Shown here: positions 16,808-24,008 of the stretch, piece after piece
Layout: the number at the start of each line of letters is the position of its first letter
How positions within the stretch are numbered: the stretch's first letter is position 1
NCBI GenBank assembly: GCA_041941305.1
Contig: JBGTQJ010000001.1
Span: 310,001-374,000, forward strand
DNA: 64,000 bases
DNA from: JANSWP01 sp041941305
GTDB taxonomy: Bacteria > Bacteroidota > Bacteroidia > Chitinophagales > Saprospiraceae
Reading direction: 5' to 3'
Program-made: the position numbers and the translations under genes
Notes under the pieces: generated by a model
The model's database searches: none
Seen by the model: the letters and a program-made list of their open reading frames with translations, nothing else
What the model was told of the DNA's origin: nothing

Positions 16808-17103
16808 CTTTTTTGATAGAGGTGGGATCAAAAAAGGCAAGTGACTTTGTTGTTTAAAATTGGTTTAGGGGTTAGGAAATAAATAAGCTACCAAATTTTA
16901 CGAAGCTGTAATTTTCTCAGGCAAGGCAGAAAACATGAACACAGTGTTGCTTTAGCAGAAAAGATTCGGGGAATCTTTTCAACGAAGTGAACCGCTAGCG
17001 GATGCGATGCAGCGCATCTGCGCTCCGATAGCAATCGGAGTCTACCTCAGCATGAGGAAAAAAGAGCGAGTAAAAAGGGTAGGTTATTTTTTGCCTAAAC
17101 CCT
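16808..17103. repeat. cluster of short hairpins upstream of DUF4230 gene
   Basis: Within this gap I find CTTTTTTGAT/ATCAAAAAAG (16808-16836), AAAAGATTC/GAATCTTTT (16959-16979), the palindrome CCGCTAGCGG (16992-17001), GATGCG/CGCATC (17001-17018) and CTCCGAT/ATCGGAG (17023-17040). A word GGTTTAGG at about 16861 is complementary to CCTAAACC at about 17095. TATTTTTTGCCTAA at 17085-17098 recurs at 17950-17963 on the other side of the next gene. No ORF is present. Confidence 0.65.
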
Positions 17104-17272
17104 TAAGGCATCCAAGATACAAAGAAATGTGAAGCAAGGGACAGATTTTTTAATCTTTTATCCTGTCAGTTGAGGCAATGACCATATTAAATTCTTTAAT
17201 TGTCAGAGAAGTCTTTAGTTGAATCCTTTTCATACGGCTTTATCAAATTCCTTTTTTACCTACCTTTGTTAG

Positions 17273-17911
17273 ATGTCTAGAATTCCTCTTTTTCTAAAAG
17301 TTATCCTCGTATTGGTATTGCTCACTGGGATATTCGGTCTAGGCGTTTGGATGACCCATCGCTTTTATCAAAAACTGGAAACCAAAGAGCAGGAAAGCGG
17401 GCAGGTTTTGCTGGAGAAAATCAAAACGGTGGCAAAGATGATTACCGTTGAGGGTTATTTTTCTGAAATTTACGATTATGAAGATTACTGGGGTTATGAT
17501 TTGAGTATTTTCAAAAAAAAGGCGCTTTTAAGGGTAAAGGCCAAAGTTTCGGCAGGTTATGACCTGTCAAACATGACTATTGAGGCAAATTCTGGTAAAA
17601 AAAAGATTGTCATTAGTAACATTCCGGATCCGGAAATCTTATCAATTGATCATGATGTGGATTATTATGACCTTCAGGAAGGAATTTTTAATAATTTTAC
17701 AGCTGAAGATTATACCAAGCTGCAAGTAAGTGCCAAGGATTTTATTGAACAAAAAGCCAAAGAAAGTGATTTATTCCTGGCAGCAGAGGAGCAAAGTGGG
17801 CAAATGTTGGATATGATTCGATTCATTGTTGAAAGTGCAGGTTGGACACTCGAGTTTAGAACGAGATTTGAAGAAACTACTTTAGATTCCATAGATACAA
17901 TTAAACACTAG
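17273..17911 (+). CDS. DUF4230 domain protein, membrane-anchored
   Basis: A 212-residue protein with one N-terminal transmembrane helix (about residues 8-26, FLKVILVLVLLTGIFGLGVW) and a soluble domain of the DUF4230 type: LLEKIKTVAKMITVEGYFSE, then FKKKALLRVKAKVSAGYDLS, then KKIVISNIPDPEILSIDHDV. The domain is predicted outside the cytoplasm. Function of the family is unknown. A TACCTTTG box at 17261-17268 lies so close to the ATG that the mRNA would be nearly leaderless if that were the promoter. The gene is flanked by related repeat segments on both sides, so it might have moved as a unit. Confidence 0.85.
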   Translation: MSRIPLFLKVILVLVLLTGIFGLGVWMTHRFYQKLETKEQESGQVLLEKIKTVAKMITVEGYFSEIYDYEDYWGYDLSIFKKKALLRVKAKVSAGYDLSNMTIEANSGKKKIVISNIPDPEILSIDHDVDYYDLQEGIFNNFTAEDYTKLQVSAKDFIEQKAKESDLFLAAEEQSGQMLDMIRFIVESAGWTLEFRTRFEETTLDSIDTIKH

Positions 17912-17936
17912 TGCATCAAAAATTAAGTTATGGATA

Positions 17937-17965
17937 GGTTAGGGGAGCGTATTTTTTGCCTAACC
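17937..17965. repeat. hairpin after DUF4230 gene
   Basis: GGTTAGG at 17937-17943 pairs with CCTAACC at 17959-17965; the loop contains TATTTTTTG. The TATTTTTTGCCTAA part is a direct repeat of 17085-17098. A second hairpin of the CCGATAG..CGG kind (TCCCGATAGCTTTCGGGA, about 17986-18003) also mirrors the one at 17023-17040 upstream of the gene. Confidence 0.55.
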
Positions 17966-18129
17966 GAGGCACGAGAAGTAAAGATCCCGATAGCTTTCGG
18001 GATAACTATCTGAACGACGAATAAGGAAGGGTAGGTGCAAAAGAAGCCGCATTACCTGTTCAAAATTTAGTTCTTTATGCACAAGATGCTTAGAGTCAGC
18101 AATTCTCAGTTTAGGTAGAAACGTTGAGC

Positions 18130-18203
18130 AGCGGGGTTTTGAACCCCATATTCTGACGAAATCAGAAGAATGCACGAGAATCGACGGGGTTCAAAACCCC
18201 GCT
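18130..18203. repeat. 18-bp perfect inverted repeat
   Basis: AGCGGGGTTTTGAACCCC at 18130-18147 pairs perfectly with 18186-18203; each arm is itself partly palindromic (GGGGTT..AACCCC), so alternative folds are possible. It lies in the 352-base gap between the DUF4230 and rhodanese genes. Just before it, at 18097, is a copy of the CAGCAATTCTCA word found twice near 12504. Confidence 0.85.
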
Positions 18204-18263
18204 ATTCAATGCCAAAACCCAAACTGGGGTAAACTGGTAAAAGATTTTTTAAACCATTCCCAA

Positions 18264-18581
18264 ATGATAAAGCACATAGAATACGATGAACTGCTCGAAT
18301 GGCAAGAGGAGAATAGAGATTTTAATTTGATAGATGTGCGCAAGCCTTATGAGCATAAGCGGTTCAATATTGGAGGCAAAAACATTCCGCTAAACGAATT
18401 TCTAACCCAAATACACAAAGGAGAAGTCGATGTTTCACTGCCTGTGGTCGTTTATTGCAAGCAAGGCGTAAGAAGTCGCCAGGCGGTGCAAGAATTGCAA
18501 GAAAAATTTCCTAAAGGTGAATATTATAATTTGAACAGAGGAACGTTTGAACCGGAAAAACTAGCACGGGCAGGTAAATAA
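18264..18581 (+). CDS. rhodanese-like single-domain protein
   Basis: A 105-residue cytoplasmic rhodanese domain. The N-terminal NLIDVRKPYEHKRFNIGG is the conserved opening loop and C65 in VVVYCKQGVRSRQA is the active-site cysteine, set in a six-residue loop C-K-Q-G-V-R typical of sulfur-carrying single-domain rhodaneses. It would transfer a sulfane sulfur through a cysteine persulfide. The acceptor is not evident because the neighbours are unrelated. Length and start are normal for the family. No terminator is visible after it. Confidence 0.92.
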   Translation: MIKHIEYDELLEWQEENRDFNLIDVRKPYEHKRFNIGGKNIPLNEFLTQIHKGEVDVSLPVVVYCKQGVRSRQAVQELQEKFPKGEYYNLNRGTFEPEKLARAGK

Positions 18582-18987
18582 TTGATGGGCAAGGTTGTTT
18601 AAAGGTTGTTCAAAGGTTGAATCGTATTATTTATATGAGTCACTCTGAATTTTCTTAGTGAAAACAGAGCTGTAAAGAAGTATCATTCCTAACTTTTCTA
18701 AAAAAATATCCCTTTTCCTGCGAGATATTCCTTCAAGAACACTTCTTACCTTCAGAAGCTGTTTGAGTTTAACCTTTTCCCCATATGAGGCTATTTTTTT
18801 GCCACGTTTCGTTGCCAAAATGCTCATTTAGCGTTGCTAAACTTCACTTTTGGCGCCTCGCCTGACAAAAAACTATCTTTCACATGCGTAAAATTCAAAA
18901 TTCAAACAGCTTCTGAAGCAGGAAATCTTTTATTAATTTCCCAACTGAAAAGAGCTGCAATAAAAAGTCCATTAGCATCATATATTT
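18582..18987. other. non-coding gap with a split inverted repeat
   Basis: CTTCAGAAGCTGTTTGAGTT at about 18750-18769 is complementary to the end of AAATTCAAACAGCTTCTGAAG at about 18898-18918 with one mismatch; the similarity resumes farther out (AGATATTCC against GGAAATCTT) with about 17 extra bases in the left arm. The loop of about 128 bases contains TTTGCCACG and TTTTGGCGCC words. Open frames here (18627-18827 minus, 18834-19031 plus) are not convincing. The structure stands just upstream of the sigma-like gene and could be its leader. Confidence 0.5.
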
Positions 18988-19659
18988 ATGAATCTGGCAG
19001 AAATCAACATTTGCAAAAAAGCAATAGCTGAACTTCAGGTTATACCAAAGGCTGAACGCTTGCTTTATCTTTTGGACAAAGAAGATAAACTATTGTGGAA
19101 CATGTGGAGATTGGATTGTCAAGAAGCCCTCATGGCCTTGTATACAAAACGCCATCAAACCATCATTATCCGCACCTATAGAAGAACCTACGAAAGATTT
19201 CAACTTTCGTTATCGGAAGTACAGGATGCCTTCAGTGAATTCATGGAAAAGATTCTGGCAGGGAAATACAAGCAAGTAGCTTTGAAGAAAAATTTTGAAG
19301 CATTTGCGATATACCATACGATTTTTCTCATTCGAACCAAAGCCAAAAGAAAAACACTTTATCCAGTCATATCCTTTGAAAGAGCAGCTTACGACGAGGC
19401 CTGTTCAACTTCCTATCTAAGGGTTGAAAAAAGCATGGATTTCAGCAAGGTGATAGATTGCATACCATTGATTTCAAATCACTTGTATCGCAGCCTGGTT
19501 TATTTGATTATCATTCTGGGATACAATAGCAAAGATCTCATTCCACTTTTTGAAAAACCAGAATTGGCCTATGACAAAAGGTATCGCGCATTGACTGCGT
19601 TCAAAAAGGTTTTGAAAAAAGAGGGACTATGGGAAGAAATGGAGTTGGGGAGGGGATGA
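18988..19659 (+). CDS. divergent sigma-factor-like protein
   Basis: A 223-residue protein with an overall layout like an ECF sigma factor but strongly diverged. Residues about 45-95 (CQEALMALYTKRHQTIIIRT, then SEVQDAFSEFMEKILAGKYK) resemble the region 2 helices, including the acidic VQDAFSEFMEK turn. Residues about 170-215 (LIIILGYNSKDLIPLF, YDKRYRALTAFKKVLKKEGL) sit where region 4 would be, yet the helix-turn-helix is weak. It is followed after 98 bases by a small one-TM protein and then a strong terminator, which recalls a sigma/anti-sigma pair. It may be a true sigma factor of an unusual class or a retired one. Confidence 0.5.
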   Translation: MNLAEINICKKAIAELQVIPKAERLLYLLDKEDKLLWNMWRLDCQEALMALYTKRHQTIIIRTYRRTYERFQLSLSEVQDAFSEFMEKILAGKYKQVALKKNFEAFAIYHTIFLIRTKAKRKTLYPVISFERAAYDEACSTSYLRVEKSMDFSKVIDCIPLISNHLYRSLVYLIIILGYNSKDLIPLFEKPELAYDKRYRALTAFKKVLKKEGLWEEMELGRG

Positions 19660-19757
19660 TAAGTTTAAGTTTAAGTTTTGAAATTGGACTTATTAATTCA
19701 GACTCTTGGGAGTGTAATCATCAAAATTTTAAAAACAGTAATAATATATTATAGGAA

Positions 19758-20093
19758 ATGAAAACACACAAAGGATTGAATCAAAATCTGCATCAAAAGT
19801 TTGAAGGAGACGCAGAACTAATGGAAGGACTGAACATGATTGTAGAAAATGAAGGAAAGACCTTTGCCCAAATTGAGCAATTTTTTGCGAAAGCAGCAGA
19901 GGATTTTGAATCAAAACTAAATTATGAATTAGCGAGGCAGGCAGTGATAATTGATGCCTACAGATATGCCAATATTGCCAGTATTGTGGCATTGCTAATT
20001 GTTTTTATGATGATTCCTTTGGTAAATATGGCTTCGGTAACAGAACCAGTATCATTTGAATATGTGTATGGACGAACATTTTCTCCTTATTGA
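19758..20093 (+). CDS. small one-TM protein beside the sigma-like gene
   Basis: A 111-residue protein with an acidic helical N-terminal domain of about 65 residues (DAELMEGLNMIVENEGKTFA, then QIEQFFAKAAEDFESKLNYE) and one hydrophobic segment (about residues 71-90, ANIASIVALLIVFMMIPLV), then a short tail. It is not recognised by family. Topology, size and position behind the sigma-like gene fit a membrane-bound anti-sigma factor or sensor partner, but no anti-sigma motif is visible. The two genes share a terminator at 20179-20255. Confidence 0.55.
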   Translation: MKTHKGLNQNLHQKFEGDAELMEGLNMIVENEGKTFAQIEQFFAKAAEDFESKLNYELARQAVIIDAYRYANIASIVALLIVFMMIPLVNMASVTEPVSFEYVYGRTFSPY

Positions 20094-20178
20094 TATCCAG
20101 CAGCCAGACTTTGAAATAAAAAAGAGAAATTTATTCCCAGATACAATGGTGGTGATAAAAAATAACTCCATCTTTTAG

Positions 20179-20255
20179 ATTTCGTCAATTAAGCTCGGCT
20201 TCATTTCATTTCAGACATTCCGCCTTCACTTATTTGACGAAATGATAATTTTTTT
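20179..20255 (+). terminator. intrinsic terminator of the sigma-like operon
   Basis: ATTTCGTCAATTAAG at 20179-20193 pairs with 20229-20243 (one mismatch) and is followed by a run of ten or more T from about 20249. This is the best formed plus-strand intrinsic terminator in the first half of the window. The remainder of the gap up to 20411 shows no clear promoter or other signal. Confidence 0.75.
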
Positions 20256-20411
20256 TTTTAGGGTAATTAAAAAAATCTATTTTTAGCAGCGATTTTATAA
20301 AAATATTCTAATTACAGTTCTTGAGCTTTAATCTTCATGCTTATGGTAAGAGATTAAAAATCAAAAACTTATGTTGAAAAACCAACTATTTTTTAACTAA
20401 AACCTTTGCTT

Positions 20412-22337
20412 ATGCATCCTGCTTATAAGTTAATGATTATTGCCTGGGTTGCCGTTGCCGCCTGGGTCGTATTCGTCATTTTTACTAACAGGAAAGTCCA
20501 TCCGAGAGCCCTGTTTGCTTTGTTTATGGTGGAGCTTTGGGAACGTTTCAGCTACTACGGTATGCGGGCGATTCTCGTTTTATATATGATTTCTGAAGTT
20601 GCGGATGGTGGATTTGCTTATGATGATGCCACTGCTTATGGAATTTATGGGGCCTATGGAGCACTAGTTTATTTGACTCCTATAATCGGTGGATATTTTG
20701 CTGACAAAATGATGGGATTCCGAAAAGCCATCATCTGGGGGGCCTTGTTAATGGCTGCCGGTCAGTTTACCCTCTTCCTCGATAATGAAACAACTTTCTT
20801 TATAGGTCTTGCCCTTCTTGTAATTGGTAATGGTTTCTTTAAGCCAAACATTTCCAGTATGATTGGGCGCTTTTATCCAGAAGGAGACCCACGCCGAGAT
20901 GGTGCATTTACCATTTTTTACATGGGGATCAACATCGGTGCATTCTTAACGCCGCTTACTTGTGGTGCTATCGGTGAAATTGAAGGCTGGCGCTGGGGAT
21001 TCTTTACCGCTGGTGTAGGTATGTTTTTGGGCTATTTGATTTTCCTTTGGGCTCAAAAGAAGGATTATTACGAAGAGCAAGGCTTAGTTCCCGACGGTGC
21101 TGACGATGTCAAAATCGCGGGCATGGGAAGTAAACTACTTCCTTATGTAGCTACTGTTGTAATGGTCGGTATTGCATGGATATTGATAATCCAAAATGAA
21201 ACAGTTAACTGGATATTAGGGGTCATTGGAGCTGGAGTGATACTCTATTTATTATTTATTATCGCCCCGAAGTATGGAAAAGAACAGAAAGAGAAGATTT
21301 GGGTAATTGTAATATTACTTTTCTTCACAACTGTCTTCTGGACATTCTTTGAACTGGCGGGATCTGCTATGAACGTATTTACAGAGCGAAATGTCAACAA
21401 ATCTATGTTTGGGTTTGAATTTGAGACTACCTTCTTCCAGTCAGTCAACCCACTGTTTATCATGATTTTCGCACCTATTTATTCCTGGATGTGGATTAAA
21501 TTAGGTCAGTCTGGAAAAGAGCCTGCTGCTCCTTATAAATTCGGTGTAGGTTTGATTTTGCTAGGTTTGGGATTTGTTGTACTCAATATGGGACAAGGCT
21601 CTGCAATGGCAGGGTTGGTTCCTGCTTTCTTCCTCGTTATGCTATACTTGTTACATACACTTGGTGAATTGGCTTTATCTCCGGTAGGGCTTTCTCTGGT
21701 AACAAAGTTGGCTCCAATGAAAATTGTGGGATTCCTGATGGGTATTTGGTTCCTATCATCTTCTATTGCCCATCAGGCAGGAGCTGTTATTGCGAAGACT
21801 ATGGAGGTAAGAGAATGGGAAATCGTCGCCTCTGAAAGTTGCCAAAATTGCTTAACCGATGGAGTAATAAAAGAAGCGCTAACTCAAGACTTTGCTCAAA
21901 AATATATTGAAGATGAAAGTCTGGATGCCAATTTAGTGAGTGATGAATTTGTAACTTACATCAACCAAAAAGCTGGCGGCACTCAATATTATGTAGGAAA
22001 GATTCAAATCCAGGAATTAAAAGAGAGAGCTGAAGGAATTTCTAGAGCGGACAAACAAAAGAAAGAAATGGATAAGAGTTTTGTGTCCTTTTTGACGACT
22101 GATCAAAGTTATGTTGCAAATGCAGATAACTCAAATGTCCAGCTGTTATCTAAAGGGGATGCAGATAATTTATTGAATGAAAGTGCTCAAGGACAAGTCA
22201 TTAGTTGTTTGAGGAACGACTCATTAAATATTGGACTTAGTGTATTCCGGAAATTGGGTTACTTCGCCATCGGTTGCGGTATCCTCCTCTTCCTACTCGG
22301 TCCAATCATCTCTCGTTGGATGCATGGCATCAAATAG
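20412..22337 (+). CDS. POT/PTR family proton-dependent peptide transporter
   Basis: A 641-residue inner-membrane transporter of the proton-dependent oligopeptide family (MFS). Signature motifs are ELWERFSYYGMRAILVLYM near residue 45 (ExxERFxYYG) and FYMGINIGAFLTPLTCGAIG near 175, with GELALSPVGLSLVTKLAP toward the end. About 13 hydrophobic helices are visible. Between the penultimate and last helix (about residues 460-608) is a soluble insertion rich in charged residues (KIQIQELKERAEGISRADKQ and neighbours), where most POT proteins have only a short loop. I use the ATG at 20412, not the TTG at 20406. An intrinsic terminator follows at once, and beyond it lies a broken POT fragment on the other strand. 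Confidence 0.93.
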   Translation: MHPAYKLMIIAWVAVAAWVVFVIFTNRKVHPRALFALFMVELWERFSYYGMRAILVLYMISEVADGGFAYDDATAYGIYGAYGALVYLTPIIGGYFADKMMGFRKAIIWGALLMAAGQFTLFLDNETTFFIGLALLVIGNGFFKPNISSMIGRFYPEGDPRRDGAFTIFYMGINIGAFLTPLTCGAIGEIEGWRWGFFTAGVGMFLGYLIFLWAQKKDYYEEQGLVPDGADDVKIAGMGSKLLPYVATVVMVGIAWILIIQNETVNWILGVIGAGVILYLLFIIAPKYGKEQKEKIWVIVILLFFTTVFWTFFELAGSAMNVFTERNVNKSMFGFEFETTFFQSVNPLFIMIFAPIYSWMWIKLGQSGKEPAAPYKFGVGLILLGLGFVVLNMGQGSAMAGLVPAFFLVMLYLLHTLGELALSPVGLSLVTKLAPMKIVGFLMGIWFLSSSIAHQAGAVIAKTMEVREWEIVASESCQNCLTDGVIKEALTQDFAQKYIEDESLDANLVSDEFVTYINQKAGGTQYYVGKIQIQELKERAEGISRADKQKKEMDKSFVSFLTTDQSYVANADNSNVQLLSKGDADNLLNESAQGQVISCLRNDSLNIGLSVFRKLGYFAIGCGILLFLLGPIISRWMHGIK

Positions 22338-22372
22338 AAATACTTTCACTGAAAAGTGACATAATAAATGCC

Positions 22373-22409
22373 AAGCCCTCATTTGGAATTTCTGAATGGG
22401 GGTTTTTTT
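22373..22409 (+). terminator. intrinsic terminator after the POT gene
   Basis: CCCTCATT pairs with AATGGGGG (one G-U) around a short loop and is followed by seven T. It stands about 35 bases after the transporter stop codon and is a textbook Rho-independent terminator. Confidence 0.8.
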
Positions 22410-22730
22410 AATCAATCCCACCTGCCATGCTAGTCAAATTCTTCCTCAATAAAATCAGGCCTATTCCGATTAAGAAGCAGACTAGTGCCAGATTAGCAAA
22501 CCAATTTTCATGGGAAATCAATGAAACCATATAATAAGTTTCCTTCCCTATTTGGTGTGCTATAAAACTCGAACAAAAAAACAAGCCCATCACTGTCGCT
22601 GCCAATTTCACTGAACTGAGTCTGCTGATGTAGGAGATGGCCATAGCAGAAATCAACAATTCTGCCGCTGTCTGTAACATATACATATTAATGAGTGGAC
22701 CCCTAATAACTAAAATAGGTGAGGACTACA
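22408..22730 (-). pseudogene. truncated POT transporter, C-terminal remnant
   Basis: The 92 codons open from 22686 encode YMLQTAAELLISAMAISYIS, then LAATVMGLFFCSSFIAHQIG, then a last helix ending LLRKN. This lines up with YLLHTLGELALSPVGLSLVT and IVGFLMGIWFLSSSIAHQAG of the intact POT transporter next door, i.e. only its last three helices. In-frame homology appears to continue a little upstream to about 22730 before a TAG stop. No transporter core is left, so this cannot work. It lacks the large insertion of its neighbour, so it came from a different paralogue rather than a copy of that gene. It is convergent with the intact one. Confidence 0.75.
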
Positions 22731-22800
22731 GAAATGTAAATGACCAAAAGAGAAGCAATAGGGCTTTGTTTCATGGAGTAGGGGTATTAATATGAGTGAT

Positions 22801-22997
22801 CCCGAATTTCTCAATTGCACCATAAATCATTGAATTTCAACTCACTATGTAATTTATCTTGTTGCGGGGTGCGGGGTGCGAGTTGCGGGGTGGTCTAACC
22901 CGCAACTCGCACCTCGCAACAAATTGAATATCAAAAGATTAATTAAAGAAAATATACGAAAGGAATTTTATTACCAAAATTCAGCCTGCCCCTTTGG
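22801..22997 (-). repeat. dispersed intergenic repeat, copy 2, with palindrome
   Basis: Read on the minus strand this matches 4283-4417 (GCTGAATTTTGG..., GATATTCAATTTGTTGCG, GAGTTGAAATTCAATG). Inserted in the middle is a palindromic block: GGTGCGAGTTGCGGG at 22875-22889 pairs perfectly with 22899-22913, and GTTGCG with CGCAAC outside it. The word GTTGCGGGGTG also forms the stem at 58192-58246. The block seems to have grown by duplication and inversion of the word already in copy 1. No ORF; it fills the gap before the TPR membrane gene. Confidence 0.75.
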
Positions 22998-23026
22998 GGG
23001 TTAGAAAACGAATTCGATATTTTTAA

Positions 23027-23647
23027 TTACCTCATTTTGGGTCGCTTCCTTTTTCCACCAGGATTCATAGGCATTCCTTTTCCTTTTCTTCCCATGCCAG
23101 CTCTGGTGGCGGCTTTCATTTGACCTCGATTGGTCAAGGCTTTTTCAAATTCACGGATTTGTTCCTTCATTGCGGACTCTGTAACCTTCAATCCTTTAAT
23201 GGTTCGAAAATGCAATTTAGCTTGGTTCCATTTATTCTTTTTAGCTGAAATGTTTGCAAGCTGAAGTGCTACGGCTGCCTTTTCATTGTCCGTTGGCAGT
23301 TTTAAAGATTGCGCATAATTGAGGTGTTCCTCTGCCAAATCAGAATTGCCTTTAGATTCTTCAATCGTTCCCTTTAGTATGTAGTAATAGGCCTTATTTG
23401 TCACATACAGGATTTTAGGAAAAAGGGTCATATTCAGTCGCTTCTCTGCCCCTAAAAAGTCCATTGCCTGAATGTATTTTGCGGAAGACTGAATCGTACC
23501 CAAAAACAAATAGCTCAGGAGTAGAATCAAACCTATCAACAAAAATGGAAAGGCATACCAAAATCCTTGAGCAAATGCCAATACGGTGCCTCCCACAAGG
23601 CATATTGCAATCAATGCAAGTTTTAAATAAATATTAATGCTAAACAT
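23027..23647 (-). CDS. membrane-anchored TPR-like protein, 206 aa
   Basis: Two N-terminal transmembrane helices (about residues 7-27 and 31-50: LALIAICLVGGTVLAFAQGF, YAFPFLLIGLILLLSYLF) are followed by a helical domain of TPR type (ILKGTIEESKGNSDLAEEHL, AVALQLANISAKKNKWNQAK) and a very basic tail (MGRKGKGMPMNPGGKRKRPK) that could touch nucleic acid or acidic lipids. The helical part should be cytoplasmic. Similar proteins occur in many Bacteroidota without known function. The gene is monocistronic between two repeat-rich gaps. Confidence 0.7.
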   Translation of the reverse strand: MFSINIYLKLALIAICLVGGTVLAFAQGFWYAFPFLLIGLILLLSYLFLGTIQSSAKYIQAMDFLGAEKRLNMTLFPKILYVTNKAYYYILKGTIEESKGNSDLAEEHLNYAQSLKLPTDNEKAAVALQLANISAKKNKWNQAKLHFRTIKGLKVTESAMKEQIREFEKALTNRGQMKAATRAGMGRKGKGMPMNPGGKRKRPKMR

Positions 23648-23725
23648 TTGTTAGATTTTCTATTTTCAAATTTTTCGCAAAGGTATAAAAAGATACTGGT
23701 TCTGAGGGTTGGTTGTCTGGTTGCT

Positions 23726-23963
23726 GGGGGCTGGGGGCTGGGCAGGGGTGATTGGTTCTATTATTTTCATAATGTGCTAAAGGATTATGCAGGTTTTTTT
23801 CTTCTAAATTCTTGAAAGTTCAAGACCAAGTTCAAGTTCAATTCTTGGGCTTGAACTTGGTCTTGAACTTAAAAAAAATCACAGAGCATATTTTTAGAAC
23901 CAATCACCCCTGGGGGCTGGGGGCTGGTTGTCTGGGGGTTGGTTGTCTGGGGGTTGGGCAGGG
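23726..23963 (+). repeat. palindrome flanked by G-quadruplex-like tracts
   Basis: G tracts at 23726-23748 (G5-CT-G5-CT-G3-CA-G4) and at 23912-23963 (six G3-G5 runs) surround nested stems. The outer arms 23743-23760 and 23895-23912 are perfect over 18 bp and are nearly identical to the outer arms at 4121/4265. The inner arms 23817-23837 and 23850-23870 are perfect over 21 bp and use the CAAGTTCAAG words of 1127-1191. The gap has no ORF. The G-rich strand is the plus strand, i.e. the template strand for the flanking genes. Confidence 0.8.
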
Positions 23964-24008
23964 TTGATCAGTTCTGCCTGCACAAGCCCTGTATCCTTGG
24001 TTTTTACA

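Noticed and set aside
17261..17268. TACCTTTG promoter box immediately before the DUF4230 ATG
   Set aside because: It would place the transcript start on the ATG and no TTTG box is at the right distance, so it is not listed as a promoter.
18627..18827. 66-codon minus-strand frame near the sigma-like gene
   Set aside because: It overlaps one arm of the split inverted repeat and shows no recognisable pattern.
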